DNA of 64,000 bases from Leisingera sp. ANG1. GTDB lineage: Bacteria > Pseudomonadota > Alphaproteobacteria > Rhodobacterales > Rhodobacteraceae. The stretch is from the NCBI RefSeq assembly GCF_000203975.2, contig NZ_AFCF02000016.1, positions 1-64,000 on the forward strand. The letters run 5' to 3'. Shown piece after piece: positions 1 through 8,150 of the stretch (the stretch's first letter is position 1; each line of letters starts with the position of its first letter). Position numbers and translations under genes: made by a program. Below the pieces are notes generated by a model. It was given only the letters and a program-made list of their open reading frames with translations, was not told where the DNA came from and made no database searches.

Positions 1-1
1 C

Positions 2-1963
2 GTCACCATGGCCTATGCCGCCGGCGCCCGCGCCATGGGCGCCCAGATTGAACGCTTCTGCCCGGTCATTGGCACCGAACAGCAGCCCGACGGCAGCTGG
101 ATTGTGAAAACCGAAAAGGGCGACATCCACACCCAATGGGTGGTGAACGCAGGCGGCCTTTGGGGCCGCGAGGTGGCGGCGATGGCCGGCCTCACCCTGC
201 CCTTGCAGCCGACCGAGCATCAGTATTTCGTTACTGAGTCCATCGACGAGGTCGCCAATCTGGGCCGCCGCCTGCCCTCAATCGCCGACCGCGACGGCGA
301 ATACTACTTCCGTCAGGAGGGCAACGGCTTCCTGATCGGCGCCTATGAAAAGGACATGCGCTTCTGGGCCGAAAACGGCACGCCGCTGGACTTCGCGCAT
401 GAGCTGTTCCCCGACGATCTGGACCGGATCATGGAAAACGTGATCCGCGCCACCGAGCGGGTGCCCTGCGCCGAAACCGCCGGCGTCAAGCGCGTCATCA
501 ACGGTCCGATGATCTGGTCGCCGGATTCAAACGCCATCTGGGGCCCGGTGCCGGAGCTGAAAAACTACTTCTGCTGCACCGGCATCATCCCCGGCTTCTC
601 CCAGTCCGGCGGCCTCGGCCTGCTGGCGGCGCAGTGGATGATCGAGGGCGAGCCGCAGTACGACATGTTCGCCTGGGACCTGGCGCGCTTTGGCGACTGG
701 GCCGACAAGAAATTCACCAAGGCCCGTGTCGAGGATCAATACGCGCACCGCTTTGCCATCCATTTCCCGAATGAGGAACGCAGCGCCGGCCGCCCGGCCC
801 GTGTGCGCCCCGCTTATGAGATGCAAAAGGAAATGGGCTGCGTCTTTGGCCTCAACTGCGGCTGGGAGCATCCCCTGTGGTTCTCCGGCACCCCCGGCAC
901 CACCGATACCAACAGCTTCACCCGCCAGAATTGGTGGGAGCCGGTGGGACGCGAAGTGAAGATGCTGCGCGAGAACGTCGGGGTGATCGACATCTCCAAC
1001 TTCGCCAACTACGTGATCAAAGGCCCGGGCGCGTTTGAGTGGCTGGACAAGCTGGTCGCCAACAAGGTGCCAACCGAGGTCGGCCGCTCCTGCCTCACCC
1101 CGCTGATTTCCGTGCGCGGCGGCGTTGCCGGCGACTTCACCATCACCAAGGTGGCGGATGATGAGTACATGATGGTCGGTTCCGGCATGGCGGAACGCTA
1201 TCACCAGCGCTTCTTCAACATGGTCGAACTGCCGGAAGGCTCCACCTTTGAAGTCGCCACCAACCGCATCGCGGGCTTCAACGTGGCCGGTCCGAAGTCG
1301 CGCGACATGCTGCAGCGGATGACCAACGCGGATCTGTCGAACGAGGCTTTCCGCTTCATGCGCTCCCGCACCATCGACGTGGCAGGTGTGGAATGCCTGG
1401 CAATCCGTGTCTCCTTCACCGGCGATTTGGGCTGGGAACTGCACTGCGCTGAAGAAGACCAGGTCAAACTGTACTCTGCCCTGCTGGCCGCAGCGGCAGA
1501 GTTCGATGGCGGCCCGGTCGGCGGCCGCGCGCTGGGGAGCTTGCGGATCGAAAAGGGCTACGGCTCCTGGGGCCGCGAATACAGCCAGGAATACTGGCCG
1601 CAGGAGGTTGGCCTGGCCGGTCTGATCAAGCTGGACAAGGACTTCCTGAACAAGGACGCCTATCTGAAGGTCAAGGACAACGCCCCGCGCGAAATGCTAT
1701 CCGCCTTTGAAATCGACGCGGTGAACGATGCCGACGCCTCCGGCGGCGAGCCGGTCTTTACTCCGGACGGCAAACCGGTGGGCCGTGTCACCTCAGGCGC
1801 TTATGGCTACTCGGTCGGCAAATCGCTGGCGCTGGGGTACGCCAACCCGGCCTTTGCCAAGCCAGGAGATGAGGTTGAGGTCTATATCCTCGGCAAGCCG
1901 CACAAGGCGCGCATCCTGGAAGCGGCAGCCTTTGACCCATCGGGCGCGCGGCTGCGGGCATGA
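2..1963 (+). CDS. Dimethylglycine/sarcosine dehydrogenase-like GcvT-fused FAD enzyme (5' end outside window)
   Basis: The reading frame is open from base 2, so the start lies upstream; about 653 residues are present where full-length relatives have about 800, so most of the N-terminal FAD-binding domain is missing. The visible part has the end of the DAO domain (VVNAGGLWGREVAAMAG), then the folate-binding GcvT domain with LRENVGVIDIS and SFTGDLGWELH, and the C-terminal GCV_T barrel (GGEPVFTPDGKPVGRVTSGAYGYSVGKSLALGY). The family removes N-methyl groups from dimethylglycine or sarcosine and passes formaldehyde to tetrahydrofolate in the cytoplasm. The real substrate cannot be told. A strong hairpin follows the stop codon. 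Confidence 0.85.
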   Translation, partial: VTMAYAAGARAMGAQIERFCPVIGTEQQPDGSWIVKTEKGDIHTQWVVNAGGLWGREVAAMAGLTLPLQPTEHQYFVTESIDEVANLGRRLPSIADRDGEYYFRQEGNGFLIGAYEKDMRFWAENGTPLDFAHELFPDDLDRIMENVIRATERVPCAETAGVKRVINGPMIWSPDSNAIWGPVPELKNYFCCTGIIPGFSQSGGLGLLAAQWMIEGEPQYDMFAWDLARFGDWADKKFTKARVEDQYAHRFAIHFPNEERSAGRPARVRPAYEMQKEMGCVFGLNCGWEHPLWFSGTPGTTDTNSFTRQNWWEPVGREVKMLRENVGVIDISNFANYVIKGPGAFEWLDKLVANKVPTEVGRSCLTPLISVRGGVAGDFTITKVADDEYMMVGSGMAERYHQRFFNMVELPEGSTFEVATNRIAGFNVAGPKSRDMLQRMTNADLSNEAFRFMRSRTIDVAGVECLAIRVSFTGDLGWELHCAEEDQVKLYSALLAAAAEFDGGPVGGRALGSLRIEKGYGSWGREYSQEYWPQEVGLAGLIKLDKDFLNKDAYLKVKDNAPREMLSAFEIDAVNDADASGGEPVFTPDGKPVGRVTSGAYGYSVGKSLALGYANPAFAKPGDEVEVYILGKPHKARILEAAAFDPSGARLRA

Positions 1964-1987
1964 GCCCTAATATAGCCGAATGAACAC

Positions 1988-2019
1988 CTGCAGCCCCGGT
2001 CCAATGGCCGGGGCTGCAG
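1988..2019 (+). terminator. Strong hairpin, probable terminator of the GcvT-fused oxidoreductase
   Basis: A perfect 12-bp stem, CTGCAGCCCCGG at 1988-1999 and its complement at 2008-2019, with an 8-nt loop. It lies 25 bases after the stop codon at 1963. The T-rich tail is poor (GCTTTGG), so termination may be incomplete. It is bracketed by the inverted octamers TAATATAG (1968-1975) and CTATATTA (2044-2051). Confidence 0.6.
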
Positions 2020-2069
2020 GCTTTGGCCCGCCGGTAAGGTTGACTATATTATCCGGCAGGGAGCACAGC

Positions 2070-2603
2070 ATGATGCAAGATATCGAGATCATTCACTGCG
2101 ATGCATTGCCGCCAAAGCAGGAGCTGAACAGAATTCTGGCGCAGTATTACGACCTCATTGTCCAGCGGATGGGCGATATGGGCTTCGCCATCGACCCGGC
2201 GGCCCCGCAAAGCGCACTGGCGGAATTCTGGGCCAACGCCAGCGATTACCTGCCGCCGAACGGCTGCCTGCTGCTGGCGCGGAGCGAGACCGGCCAGATC
2301 GTCGGATGCGGCATGCTGAAACGGCTGGACCGGGAAACCGGAGAGCTGAAACGGGTCTTTGTCGTCGAGGCCGCGCGCGGCACCGGGACCGGGCGGCGGC
2401 TGATCGAGGCGCGCGAGGAGGCGGCTCGTAAAATGGGCCTCAAACGGCTGGTGGCCGACACGCTGACGCCAAATGTCGAAATGCGCAGTCTTTACCCCAA
2501 GCTGGGTTTCACAGAGGTGGAGACACCAATGGAAACAACGACCTATCTGGACCAGCCCATGCTGCGGCCACACCTGCATTTCTTTGTAAAAATCATCGGT
2601 TAA
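2070..2603 (+). CDS. GNAT-family N-acetyltransferase
   Basis: A 177-residue single-domain acetyltransferase. The acetyl-CoA loop is visible as VFVVEAARGTGTGRRLIEAREEAAR (R/Q-x-x-G-x-G/A type, here ARGTGTG), followed by a helix and the C-terminal strand region SLYPKLGFTEVE that is typical of GNAT folds. The start at 2070 follows a GGGAG ribosome site; a second ATG directly follows. It stands alone between the upstream terminator and the convergent toxin-antitoxin pair. The substrate (amino acid, amine or antibiotic) cannot be predicted. Confidence 0.8.
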   Translation: MMQDIEIIHCDALPPKQELNRILAQYYDLIVQRMGDMGFAIDPAAPQSALAEFWANASDYLPPNGCLLLARSETGQIVGCGMLKRLDRETGELKRVFVVEAARGTGTGRRLIEAREEAARKMGLKRLVADTLTPNVEMRSLYPKLGFTEVETPMETTTYLDQPMLRPHLHFFVKIIG

Positions 2604-2631
2604 CGCAGCACCCGGCCCCGGCGCACCGGCA

Positions 2632-3018
2632 TCAAAGCGGCTGCATCCCCGCCGTGAGCCATGCTGCAAATGCGGCCTCATCCACGTCCCCCGTGGCCAG
2701 ATCCTCCATCATCCGCACACCCTCCACCGGGTCCGGGCGGAACTGGTAGCCGTTGAGGCGCAGGAAGGTCAAAGCGGTCACAAAGGCCGTGCGCTTGTTG
2801 CCATCCACAAACGCATGCGCCTTGGCGATGCCGAAGGCATAAGCCGCGGCAACCTCCGCCACGCCTGCATCGGAATAGGCAGCCAGGTTCATTGCCCGCG
2901 CGCATCCCATTTCCAGAAGCGCCTTGTCACGCATCCCCGCCGCGCCGCCATGGCGCGAGATTTGCCGGTCATGGAAAATGGTTACCGCCGCCAGCGGCAC
3001 CCAGGTGTATGTGCTCAC
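2632..3018 (-). CDS. doc: Death-on-curing (Fic/Doc family) toxin
   Basis: A 128-residue protein with the Fic/Doc active-site motif HAFVDGNKRT (residues 68-77) and the following TAFVTALTFLRLNGYQF segment typical of Doc proteins. Doc toxins phosphorylate elongation factor EF-Tu and stop growth unless held by an antitoxin. The GTG start overlaps the antitoxin stop codon by four bases (GTGA), so the two are translated together. The partner is AbrB/MazE-like instead of the classical Phd. Stabilisation of the replicon is a reasonable inference, since repABC lies in the same window. Confidence 0.85.
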   Translation of the reverse strand: MSTYTWVPLAAVTIFHDRQISRHGGAAGMRDKALLEMGCARAMNLAAYSDAGVAEVAAAYAFGIAKAHAFVDGNKRTAFVTALTFLRLNGYQFRPDPVEGVRMMEDLATGDVDEAAFAAWLTAGMQPL

Positions 3019-3239
3019 GCCAGCGCCTGAAGCAGGTCGCGGTTTTCATCCATCACGACCTCAGCTGCTGCCAGCGCCTCGGCCACCGTTGGATCATGCG
3101 CCATCACCCGCAGGCTGCCATCATCGCCGCGCACCACAAACAGCGTGTCGCCTTCCTTGGCGTCCAGCATCGTCAGCATCTCTGTCGTCAGGGTGATGAC
3201 GGCAGAGTTCCCGACTTTCCTGATCTTGGTCTCAATCAT
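3015..3239 (-). CDS. AbrB/MazE-type antitoxin of the Doc pair
   Basis: A 74-residue protein beginning MIETKIRKVGNSAVITLT, the swapped-hairpin AbrB/SpoVT DNA-binding fold (ETKIRKVGNS). The C-terminal part (VAEALAAAEVVMDENRDLLQAL) is probably the toxin-neutralising helix. The ATG at 3239 is preferred to an upstream TTG because a GAGG ribosome site sits six bases before it. It is first in the operon and overlaps doc by four bases. The palindrome-rich promoter at 3252-3273 is the obvious site for its autorepression. Confidence 0.85.
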   Translation of the reverse strand: MIETKIRKVGNSAVITLTTEMLTMLDAKEGDTLFVVRGDDGSLRVMAHDPTVAEALAAAEVVMDENRDLLQALA

Positions 3240-3251
3240 TGGCAAGCCTCA

Positions 3252-3273
3252 CGTATATATACCCGTATATACG
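3252..3273. promoter_or_regulatory. Candidate operator of the AbrB-Doc operon
   Basis: CGTATATA (3252-3259) and TATATACG (3266-3273) form a perfect inverted repeat with a 6-nt spacer. Each half is also a small palindrome, GTATATATAC and GTATATAC. It lies 13 bases upstream of the antitoxin start, where toxin-antitoxin operons are usually autoregulated. The A/T-rich repeat may also hold the -10 element. Confidence 0.5.
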
Positions 3274-3320
3274 CGAAACACCGCCAGAATTCAATGCTGC
3301 CTGCGGCTCGCCTTGATGCC

Positions 3321-4208
3321 CTACAGTTCCATCTCCGCTGCCGCCTTTAGTAGCCATGCCTTGAAATGCTTGACCGAGGGCGTCGCCGCCTTGTCCTTGA
3401 AGGTGGCGAAATAGGTCCAGGGGCAATCCAGGTCGAAATCAAACGGTTCCACCAGCCGCCCGTCTGCCACATGGGACCGGACCAGTGTTTTCGGCAGAAC
3501 CGCACAGCCCATTCCATTGGCGGCAAACTCCAGCCCCATGTTGGAGGAATTGGTCTGCAAGCCGCCCTTCAGCTCGATCCCGGTAAGCCCGTAATGCTTG
3601 GCGATCTTCTCCCAATAGATCGGCCGCCCCAGAATGTGGATCAGTTTCGCCTGCACCAGCTGTTCCGGCCGGGTCAGCGTCTCTCCCGCAACCTGGAAAC
3701 CGGGCGCACAGACCAGCGCCAGCTTCTCGTCCCACAGCTTAACCGCCGGCCCCATCACATCATCCACGTGGTTGATAGTGATCGAAATGTCCGAGACATT
3801 TGTCTCCACATCCACCCAGATCGTGCTGTGAATGGTCAGGTCGATATCCGGATGCGCCGCGGAAAACCCCTCGATCACCTTCAGCAGCCAGCGCTCCGCC
3901 AGGCTGACCGGGCAGGAGATCACCACCTCCCGCTTGTGGCTTTGCGAGATCAACAGCTGGGTCGCGCTGTCGATTTCCTGCAGCGCATGGCGGACCGAAG
4001 GAAGATAGGCCTCCCCCACGTCAGTCAGCGACAAGGACCGCGGATGGCGCACGAACAGCGGGCGGCCGATGAACTCCTCCAGGCTGCGCACGTGGTTGGA
4101 CACCGCCGACTGGGTGCAGTTAAGCTCATCCGCCGCCGAGGTGAAGCTGAGATAGCGCGCCGCGGCCTCAAAAGAGCGCAGGAATGTCAGGTGGGGCAGG
4201 TTTTTCAT
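3321..4208 (-). CDS. LysR-family transcriptional regulator (GcvA-like)
   Basis: An N-terminal winged helix-turn-helix (LTFLRSFEAAARYLSFTSAADELNCTQSAVSNHVRSLEEFIGRPLF) is followed by a LysR substrate-binding domain. The start at MKNLPHL (4208) gives the usual short leader before the HTH; an in-frame ATG at 4238 (MAPKPP) is possible. The gene is divergent from MmgE/PrpD and the MttB homologue, so it probably controls that pair. Palindromes at 4316-4355 lie between the two. The inducer is unknown. Confidence 0.85.
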   Translation of the reverse strand: MKNLPHLTFLRSFEAAARYLSFTSAADELNCTQSAVSNHVRSLEEFIGRPLFVRHPRSLSLTDVGEAYLPSVRHALQEIDSATQLLISQSHKREVVISCPVSLAERWLLKVIEGFSAAHPDIDLTIHSTIWVDVETNVSDISITINHVDDVMGPAVKLWDEKLALVCAPGFQVAGETLTRPEQLVQAKLIHILGRPIYWEKIAKHYGLTGIELKGGLQTNSSNMGLEFAANGMGCAVLPKTLVRSHVADGRLVEPFDFDLDCPWTYFATFKDKAATPSVKHFKAWLLKAAAEMEL

Positions 4209-4315
4209 CAAGAGGTCCGCTGGCGGTTTCGGGGCCATGTTCCCATGCAATGGATTGGGCTGCAATTCCAAAGGGATCACGTCCCGAGAGGGGCGAAAAA
4301 CGACGTCTAGCACGC

Positions 4316-4355
4316 ATTTCGCGAAATAAAACGGCCCTATGACCCCGGTTTATTT
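4316..4355. promoter_or_regulatory. Nested palindromes between LysR and MmgE/PrpD
   Basis: A perfect 12-bp palindrome ATTTCGCGAAAT occupies 4316-4327. Overlapping it, AAATAAAACGG (4324-4334) and CCGGTTTATTT (4345-4355) form an 11-bp inverted repeat with one mismatch and a 10-nt spacer. This is the only A/T-rich stretch in the divergent promoter region and is a plausible LysR binding site. Confidence 0.4.
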
Positions 4356-4417
4356 GCGGGTCACCTGCGGCGGCGGAGCCTAGGCTTTGACCAACGCCCC
4401 CTTATGGACCGCTTGAC

Positions 4418-5770
4418 ATGACAGCCACATTCGACCGCGCCGCCGATTTCACCTTTGGCCTGACCCCCGGCGATTTGCCGGAAACCACCCGAAAGGCTGC
4501 GGCGCTGATGTTCCTGGACACCCTGGGCATCACTATCGGCGCCACCCCAATGGAGGCCGGGTGCATCGGCCGCGACACCGCCGTGGCGCTTTATGGCTGC
4601 GGTGAGGACGGCCTTGGCGCCCGGATGATGTTTGACGGCCGCCGGGTCAGCGTCGCAGGTGCCGCCTATGCCGCCGCCACCGCCACCGACAATCTGGACG
4701 GCCACGACGGCTATTACCCGACCAAGGGCCACATCGGCGTGGTGGTGATCCCGGCAATTGCGGCCTTGGCGGAAACGGTGCCGGATTTCTCAGGGCCGGA
4801 GGCGCTGGCGATCACCACGCTGGGCTATGAGCTGGCGGGCCGCGCCGCGCTGTCGCTGCATGCAACTGTCAGTGACTACCACACGTCGGGCGCCTGGAAC
4901 GCGCTGGGGGTGGCGGCAATGGCCGCCCGGATGCGCGGCCTCAGCCGCGGCCAGCTGCGCCAGGCGCTGGGGATCGCCGAATTCCACGGCCCCCGCAGCC
5001 AGATGATGCGCGAGATCGCCAACCCCTCGATGCTGCATGACGGTTCCGGCTGGGGCGCGATGGCAGGCATGTCAGCGGCTGTGCTGGCAGAAAAAGGCTT
5101 CACCGGCGCGCCCGCAATCACCATCGAGGAAGACCGGGTGGCGGAACATTGGGAGGACCTCGGCCGCTTCTGGCAGATGGAACACCAGTATGTGAAGCCA
5201 TACCCGATCTGCCGCTGGGCCCATGCGCCGATCGACGCCGTGCGGCAGGTGATGCTGGAACACGATCTGAGCCACGAGCAGATCGCCAAGATCCACATCA
5301 ACACTTTCCACGAAAGCGCCTGCCTCTATCCGGGTATCCCCTCGACCACCAGCCAGGCACAGTATTCGCTGGGCTTTGCCGTTGCCATTCAGGCCGCATA
5401 CGGGCGGATCGGGGTCGAGCATATCTCCGGAGCGGGCCTTGCCGACCCGCTAGTTGCATCAATCCACGAGCGCATCACCGTCTCTGAGGCCGCGCGCCAT
5501 TCCGTCCGCTTCCCGGCTTGCCGGGTTGCCGATGTGGTGGTGACGCTGACCGACGGACGGGTCATCGAATCCGGCGACGTCCATGCCCGCGGCGGCCCAG
5601 AAGCGCCGTTCTCGCAGGAGGACATCGAGCGGAAATTCATGGAGTTCGCCGCGCCTTCGCTGGGCGAGGCCCGCGCCGGTGCCATCCGCGATGCAGTGCT
5701 GGGCTTCACCAATGAAGGCAGCAATTTCTCCGATCTGGGGCGTCTCATCTATGACGCGCCCGAAAACTAA
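4418..5770 (+). CDS. MmgE/PrpD-family protein
   Basis: A 450-residue protein spanning the full MmgE/PrpD family length. Recognisable stretches are LMFLDTLGITIGA near the N-terminus, AAATATDNLDGHDGYYPTKGHIG, the HATVSDYHTSGAWNALGVAAMAARMRGLS helix region and YPICRWAHAPIDA. Members include 2-methylcitrate dehydratase, cis-aconitate decarboxylase and iminodisuccinate epimerase, so this is probably a hydro-lyase or isomerase of a polycarboxylate, but it cannot be assigned. It is followed 29 bases later by an MttB homologue on the same strand, so the two are probably one operon under the divergent LysR. No clear ribosome site precedes the ATG. Confidence 0.85.
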   Translation: MTATFDRAADFTFGLTPGDLPETTRKAAALMFLDTLGITIGATPMEAGCIGRDTAVALYGCGEDGLGARMMFDGRRVSVAGAAYAAATATDNLDGHDGYYPTKGHIGVVVIPAIAALAETVPDFSGPEALAITTLGYELAGRAALSLHATVSDYHTSGAWNALGVAAMAARMRGLSRGQLRQALGIAEFHGPRSQMMREIANPSMLHDGSGWGAMAGMSAAVLAEKGFTGAPAITIEEDRVAEHWEDLGRFWQMEHQYVKPYPICRWAHAPIDAVRQVMLEHDLSHEQIAKIHINTFHESACLYPGIPSTTSQAQYSLGFAVAIQAAYGRIGVEHISGAGLADPLVASIHERITVSEAARHSVRFPACRVADVVVTLTDGRVIESGDVHARGGPEAPFSQEDIERKFMEFAAPSLGEARAGAIRDAVLGFTNEGSNFSDLGRLIYDAPEN

Positions 5771-5799
5771 GCCACCAACCTGACCAGAAAGACAGACAC

Positions 5800-7338
5800 A
5801 TGGCACGCGACAGACGCGGCGGCGGGCGCCGCGGCAAATCCTCCCGCTCCGGCGGCAGTATCGACCAGCTCCCCTGGAGCCAGGTAAAAAACACTTACCC
5901 TGCGTTTGAGCTCCTGAACACGGAGCAGATGGACCAGCTGCACGCCACCTCAATGCGGATCCTGTCAGAGGCCGGCATCCGGGTGATGGGCGAGAACGTG
6001 ATGGGCATTTTCGAGGCCGCGGGCGCCATTGTCGACCGCGACACCAAGACCATCCGCATCGACGAAACCATCGTCACTGAAGCGTTGAAGACAGTCCCGG
6101 CGGAGTTCACCCTGACCGGCCGAAACCGGGACAAGCGGATCACGCTCGGCGGCAACAACGTGACCTTTGGCCTGGTGGCCGGCCCGCCCAACGTGCATGA
6201 CTGCATCAATGGGCGCCGCTCCGGCAACCTCCCCGACTACCAGAACTTCATCAAGCTGGCGCATCACTTCAACGCCATCCACCTGATCGGCAACCAGGTC
6301 ACCGCGCCGCTGGAGCTGCCCGCCAACAACCGCCACTTGGACACCTATCTGGCCAATATCACCTATGCCGACCTCAGCTTCCACTGCTCCGCCATCGGCC
6401 GCGGCCGGGCACTGGACGGGATCAACATGATGGCAATCTCCCGCGGCCAGACACCGGAGGAGATGAAGGGAGATCCGGGCGTGATCACCATCATCTCGGT
6501 CAACTCGCCGCGGCTGTTTGACGACGCGATGGGCGACGGGCTGATTGCCATGGCCGAATACGGCCAGCCGGTGACGGTGACGCCCTTTACCCTGATGGGG
6601 GCGATGACGCCGGTGACCCTGCCCGCGGCGCTGGCCCAGCAGAACGCTGAGGCGCTGTTCGGCGTGGTGCTGACACAACTTGTGAACCCCGGCACCCCGG
6701 TGATGTACGGCTCTTTCACCTCCAACGTCGACATGCGCAGCGGCGCCCCCGCCTTTGGCACGCCGGAAAACGCCAAGGCCAATATCGTCGGCGGCCAGCT
6801 GGCGCGGCGTTACGGCATCCCCTACCGGACCTCCAACGCCAATGCCTCCAACGCGGTGGACTTGCAGGCGGCTTATGAAACCATGATGGCGACCTGGGGC
6901 GCGGTGCTGGGCGGTGCCAATATCGTCTATCACGCGGCCGGCTGGCTGGAGGGCGGGCTGACCGCGTCCTATGAGAAGTTCATCCTGGATGTGGAGATCA
7001 TCCAGAACATGATCGAATTCCTGAAACCGATGAAGTTCGACACGGATGAACTGGGCTTTGATGCCATCCAGTCAGTCCCCACCGGCGGCCATTTCTTTGG
7101 CGCCGAACACACGATGGCGCGTTATGAGACCGCGTTCTACCGGCCGATGCTGTCGGACTGGCAGAACTACGAGAATTGGGAGGCGGCAGGTGCCAAGGAT
7201 GCACTGCAGCGCGCCACCGGCCTCTGGCAGCAGGCGCTGCAGGATTACGAGGAGCCCGCAATGGAGCCCGCCGTTCGCGAGGAGCTGGACGCCTATGTCG
7301 CCCGCCGGAAAGAAGAAATCGGCTCCGGCGAGCCTTGA
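5800..7338 (+). CDS. Trimethylamine methyltransferase (MttB) family protein, non-pyrrolysine, copy 1
   Basis: A 512-residue MttB-superfamily protein: a basic N-terminal tail (RRGGGRRGKSSRSGG), then LHATSMRILSEAGIRV, the TIM-barrel core with VNPGTPVMYGSFTSNVDMRSGAPAFGTPE, and C-terminal GGHFFGAEHTMARYETAFYRP. There is no in-frame amber codon, so it belongs with glycine-betaine-type (MtgB-like) members and not with pyrrolysine trimethylamine methyltransferases. Characterised relatives move a methyl group from a quaternary amine to a corrinoid protein; no corrinoid protein is seen here. It shares an operon with MmgE/PrpD. The substrate is unknown. Confidence 0.88.
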   Translation: MARDRRGGGRRGKSSRSGGSIDQLPWSQVKNTYPAFELLNTEQMDQLHATSMRILSEAGIRVMGENVMGIFEAAGAIVDRDTKTIRIDETIVTEALKTVPAEFTLTGRNRDKRITLGGNNVTFGLVAGPPNVHDCINGRRSGNLPDYQNFIKLAHHFNAIHLIGNQVTAPLELPANNRHLDTYLANITYADLSFHCSAIGRGRALDGINMMAISRGQTPEEMKGDPGVITIISVNSPRLFDDAMGDGLIAMAEYGQPVTVTPFTLMGAMTPVTLPAALAQQNAEALFGVVLTQLVNPGTPVMYGSFTSNVDMRSGAPAFGTPENAKANIVGGQLARRYGIPYRTSNANASNAVDLQAAYETMMATWGAVLGGANIVYHAAGWLEGGLTASYEKFILDVEIIQNMIEFLKPMKFDTDELGFDAIQSVPTGGHFFGAEHTMARYETAFYRPMLSDWQNYENWEAAGAKDALQRATGLWQQALQDYEEPAMEPAVREELDAYVARRKEEIGSGEP

Positions 7339-7348
7339 TGGGACGGGT

Positions 7349-7394
7349 GCGAGGGGCCTGCCCCTCGCGCTCCCCGGAGTATTTTCGCAAAGAT
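7349..7394. repeat. GC hairpin followed by CTCCCCGGAGTATTTT element (copy A)
   Basis: GCGAGGGG (7349-7356) and CCCCTCGC (7361-7368) form a perfect stem between two convergent genes, followed by CTCCCCGGAGTATTTT and a purine-rich tail. A similar arrangement occurs at 53856-53910. It probably acts as a shared terminator, and its recurrence suggests a dispersed intergenic element. Confidence 0.45.
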
Positions 7395-7409
7395 GAAACA
7401 GACGCCAGT

Positions 7410-8150
7410 TTAGAGCCGATCAAACAGCCGCCCCGGCAGCCCGCGATGCCGCGGCAGGCCAAGCGCCCGCATCACGCAGAACATCATCGCCTGGTTGGAA
7501 GTGATAACCGGCTTGCCCAGATGCGCCTCGATCCGCTCCCCGGCCTCTACCGCGCGCATGTCGGTGCAGCTCAGCACGATGGCCTCTGCCTCCGGATGAT
7601 CCGCCTGGCAGGCCAGATCAAACACCTCCTGCGGCGTCAGCTCCCCCTGGCCGTAGTTGCCCAGCTCACGCCCGATGTCCGCGCATCTGACAGTTTCGAT
7701 GCCGTTCGCCGACAGGAACTCCATCGCCTGCCTGTTGATCTCCCCTAAATAGGGGGAGGAAAACCCAATCTTCACCGCCCCCAGCGCCCGAATTCCCGCC
7801 ACCAGAGAACCGGCGGCGGTCAGGCAAACCGCACCCGACCCCGCCTTGATCTGCGCCGCCAGATCCGCATCAAACTCCGGCCCGTGGGTCAGCGTCGCCG
7901 AGGTGCAGCCGTAAAGCACAACATCAGGCCGCACCCCTGCAATCATCCGCAGGTCATGGCTGATATCTGACGCCCCCAGCCCCGCCATCTGATCAGAACC
8001 GGGGATCTCCTCCACGTCATATCCGCCCATGCGCTGGAAATGCACCGTGGTGTCCGGGCAGCGCATCAGCATCATGTCGGCCTCAAGGTTGGTGTTGGTG
8101 AAAGGCACCAGAACGCCGATCTTCGCGCGGGTGCGCGTTTCATGTTTCAT
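7410..8150 (-). CDS. Asp/Glu racemase-superfamily enzyme (maleate isomerase/arylmalonate decarboxylase-like)
   Basis: A 246-residue protein from MKHETRTRAKIGVLVPFTNTNLE. Two catalytic-type cysteines are visible: Cys82 in LYGCTSAT and Cys195 in IVLSCTDMRA, the arrangement of maleate cis-trans isomerases and Asp/Glu/hydantoin racemases. The start at 8150 overlaps the aminotransferase stop codon by four bases (ATGA). It is last in an operon after HyuA, HyuB and the aminotransferase, so a racemase acting on a hydantoin or carbamoyl-amino-acid intermediate is an attractive but unproven role. Confidence 0.8.
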   Translation of the reverse strand: MKHETRTRAKIGVLVPFTNTNLEADMMLMRCPDTTVHFQRMGGYDVEEIPGSDQMAGLGASDISHDLRMIAGVRPDVVLYGCTSATLTHGPEFDADLAAQIKAGSGAVCLTAAGSLVAGIRALGAVKIGFSSPYLGEINRQAMEFLSANGIETVRCADIGRELGNYGQGELTPQEVFDLACQADHPEAEAIVLSCTDMRAVEAGERIEAHLGKPVITSNQAMMFCVMRALGLPRHRGLPGRLFDRL

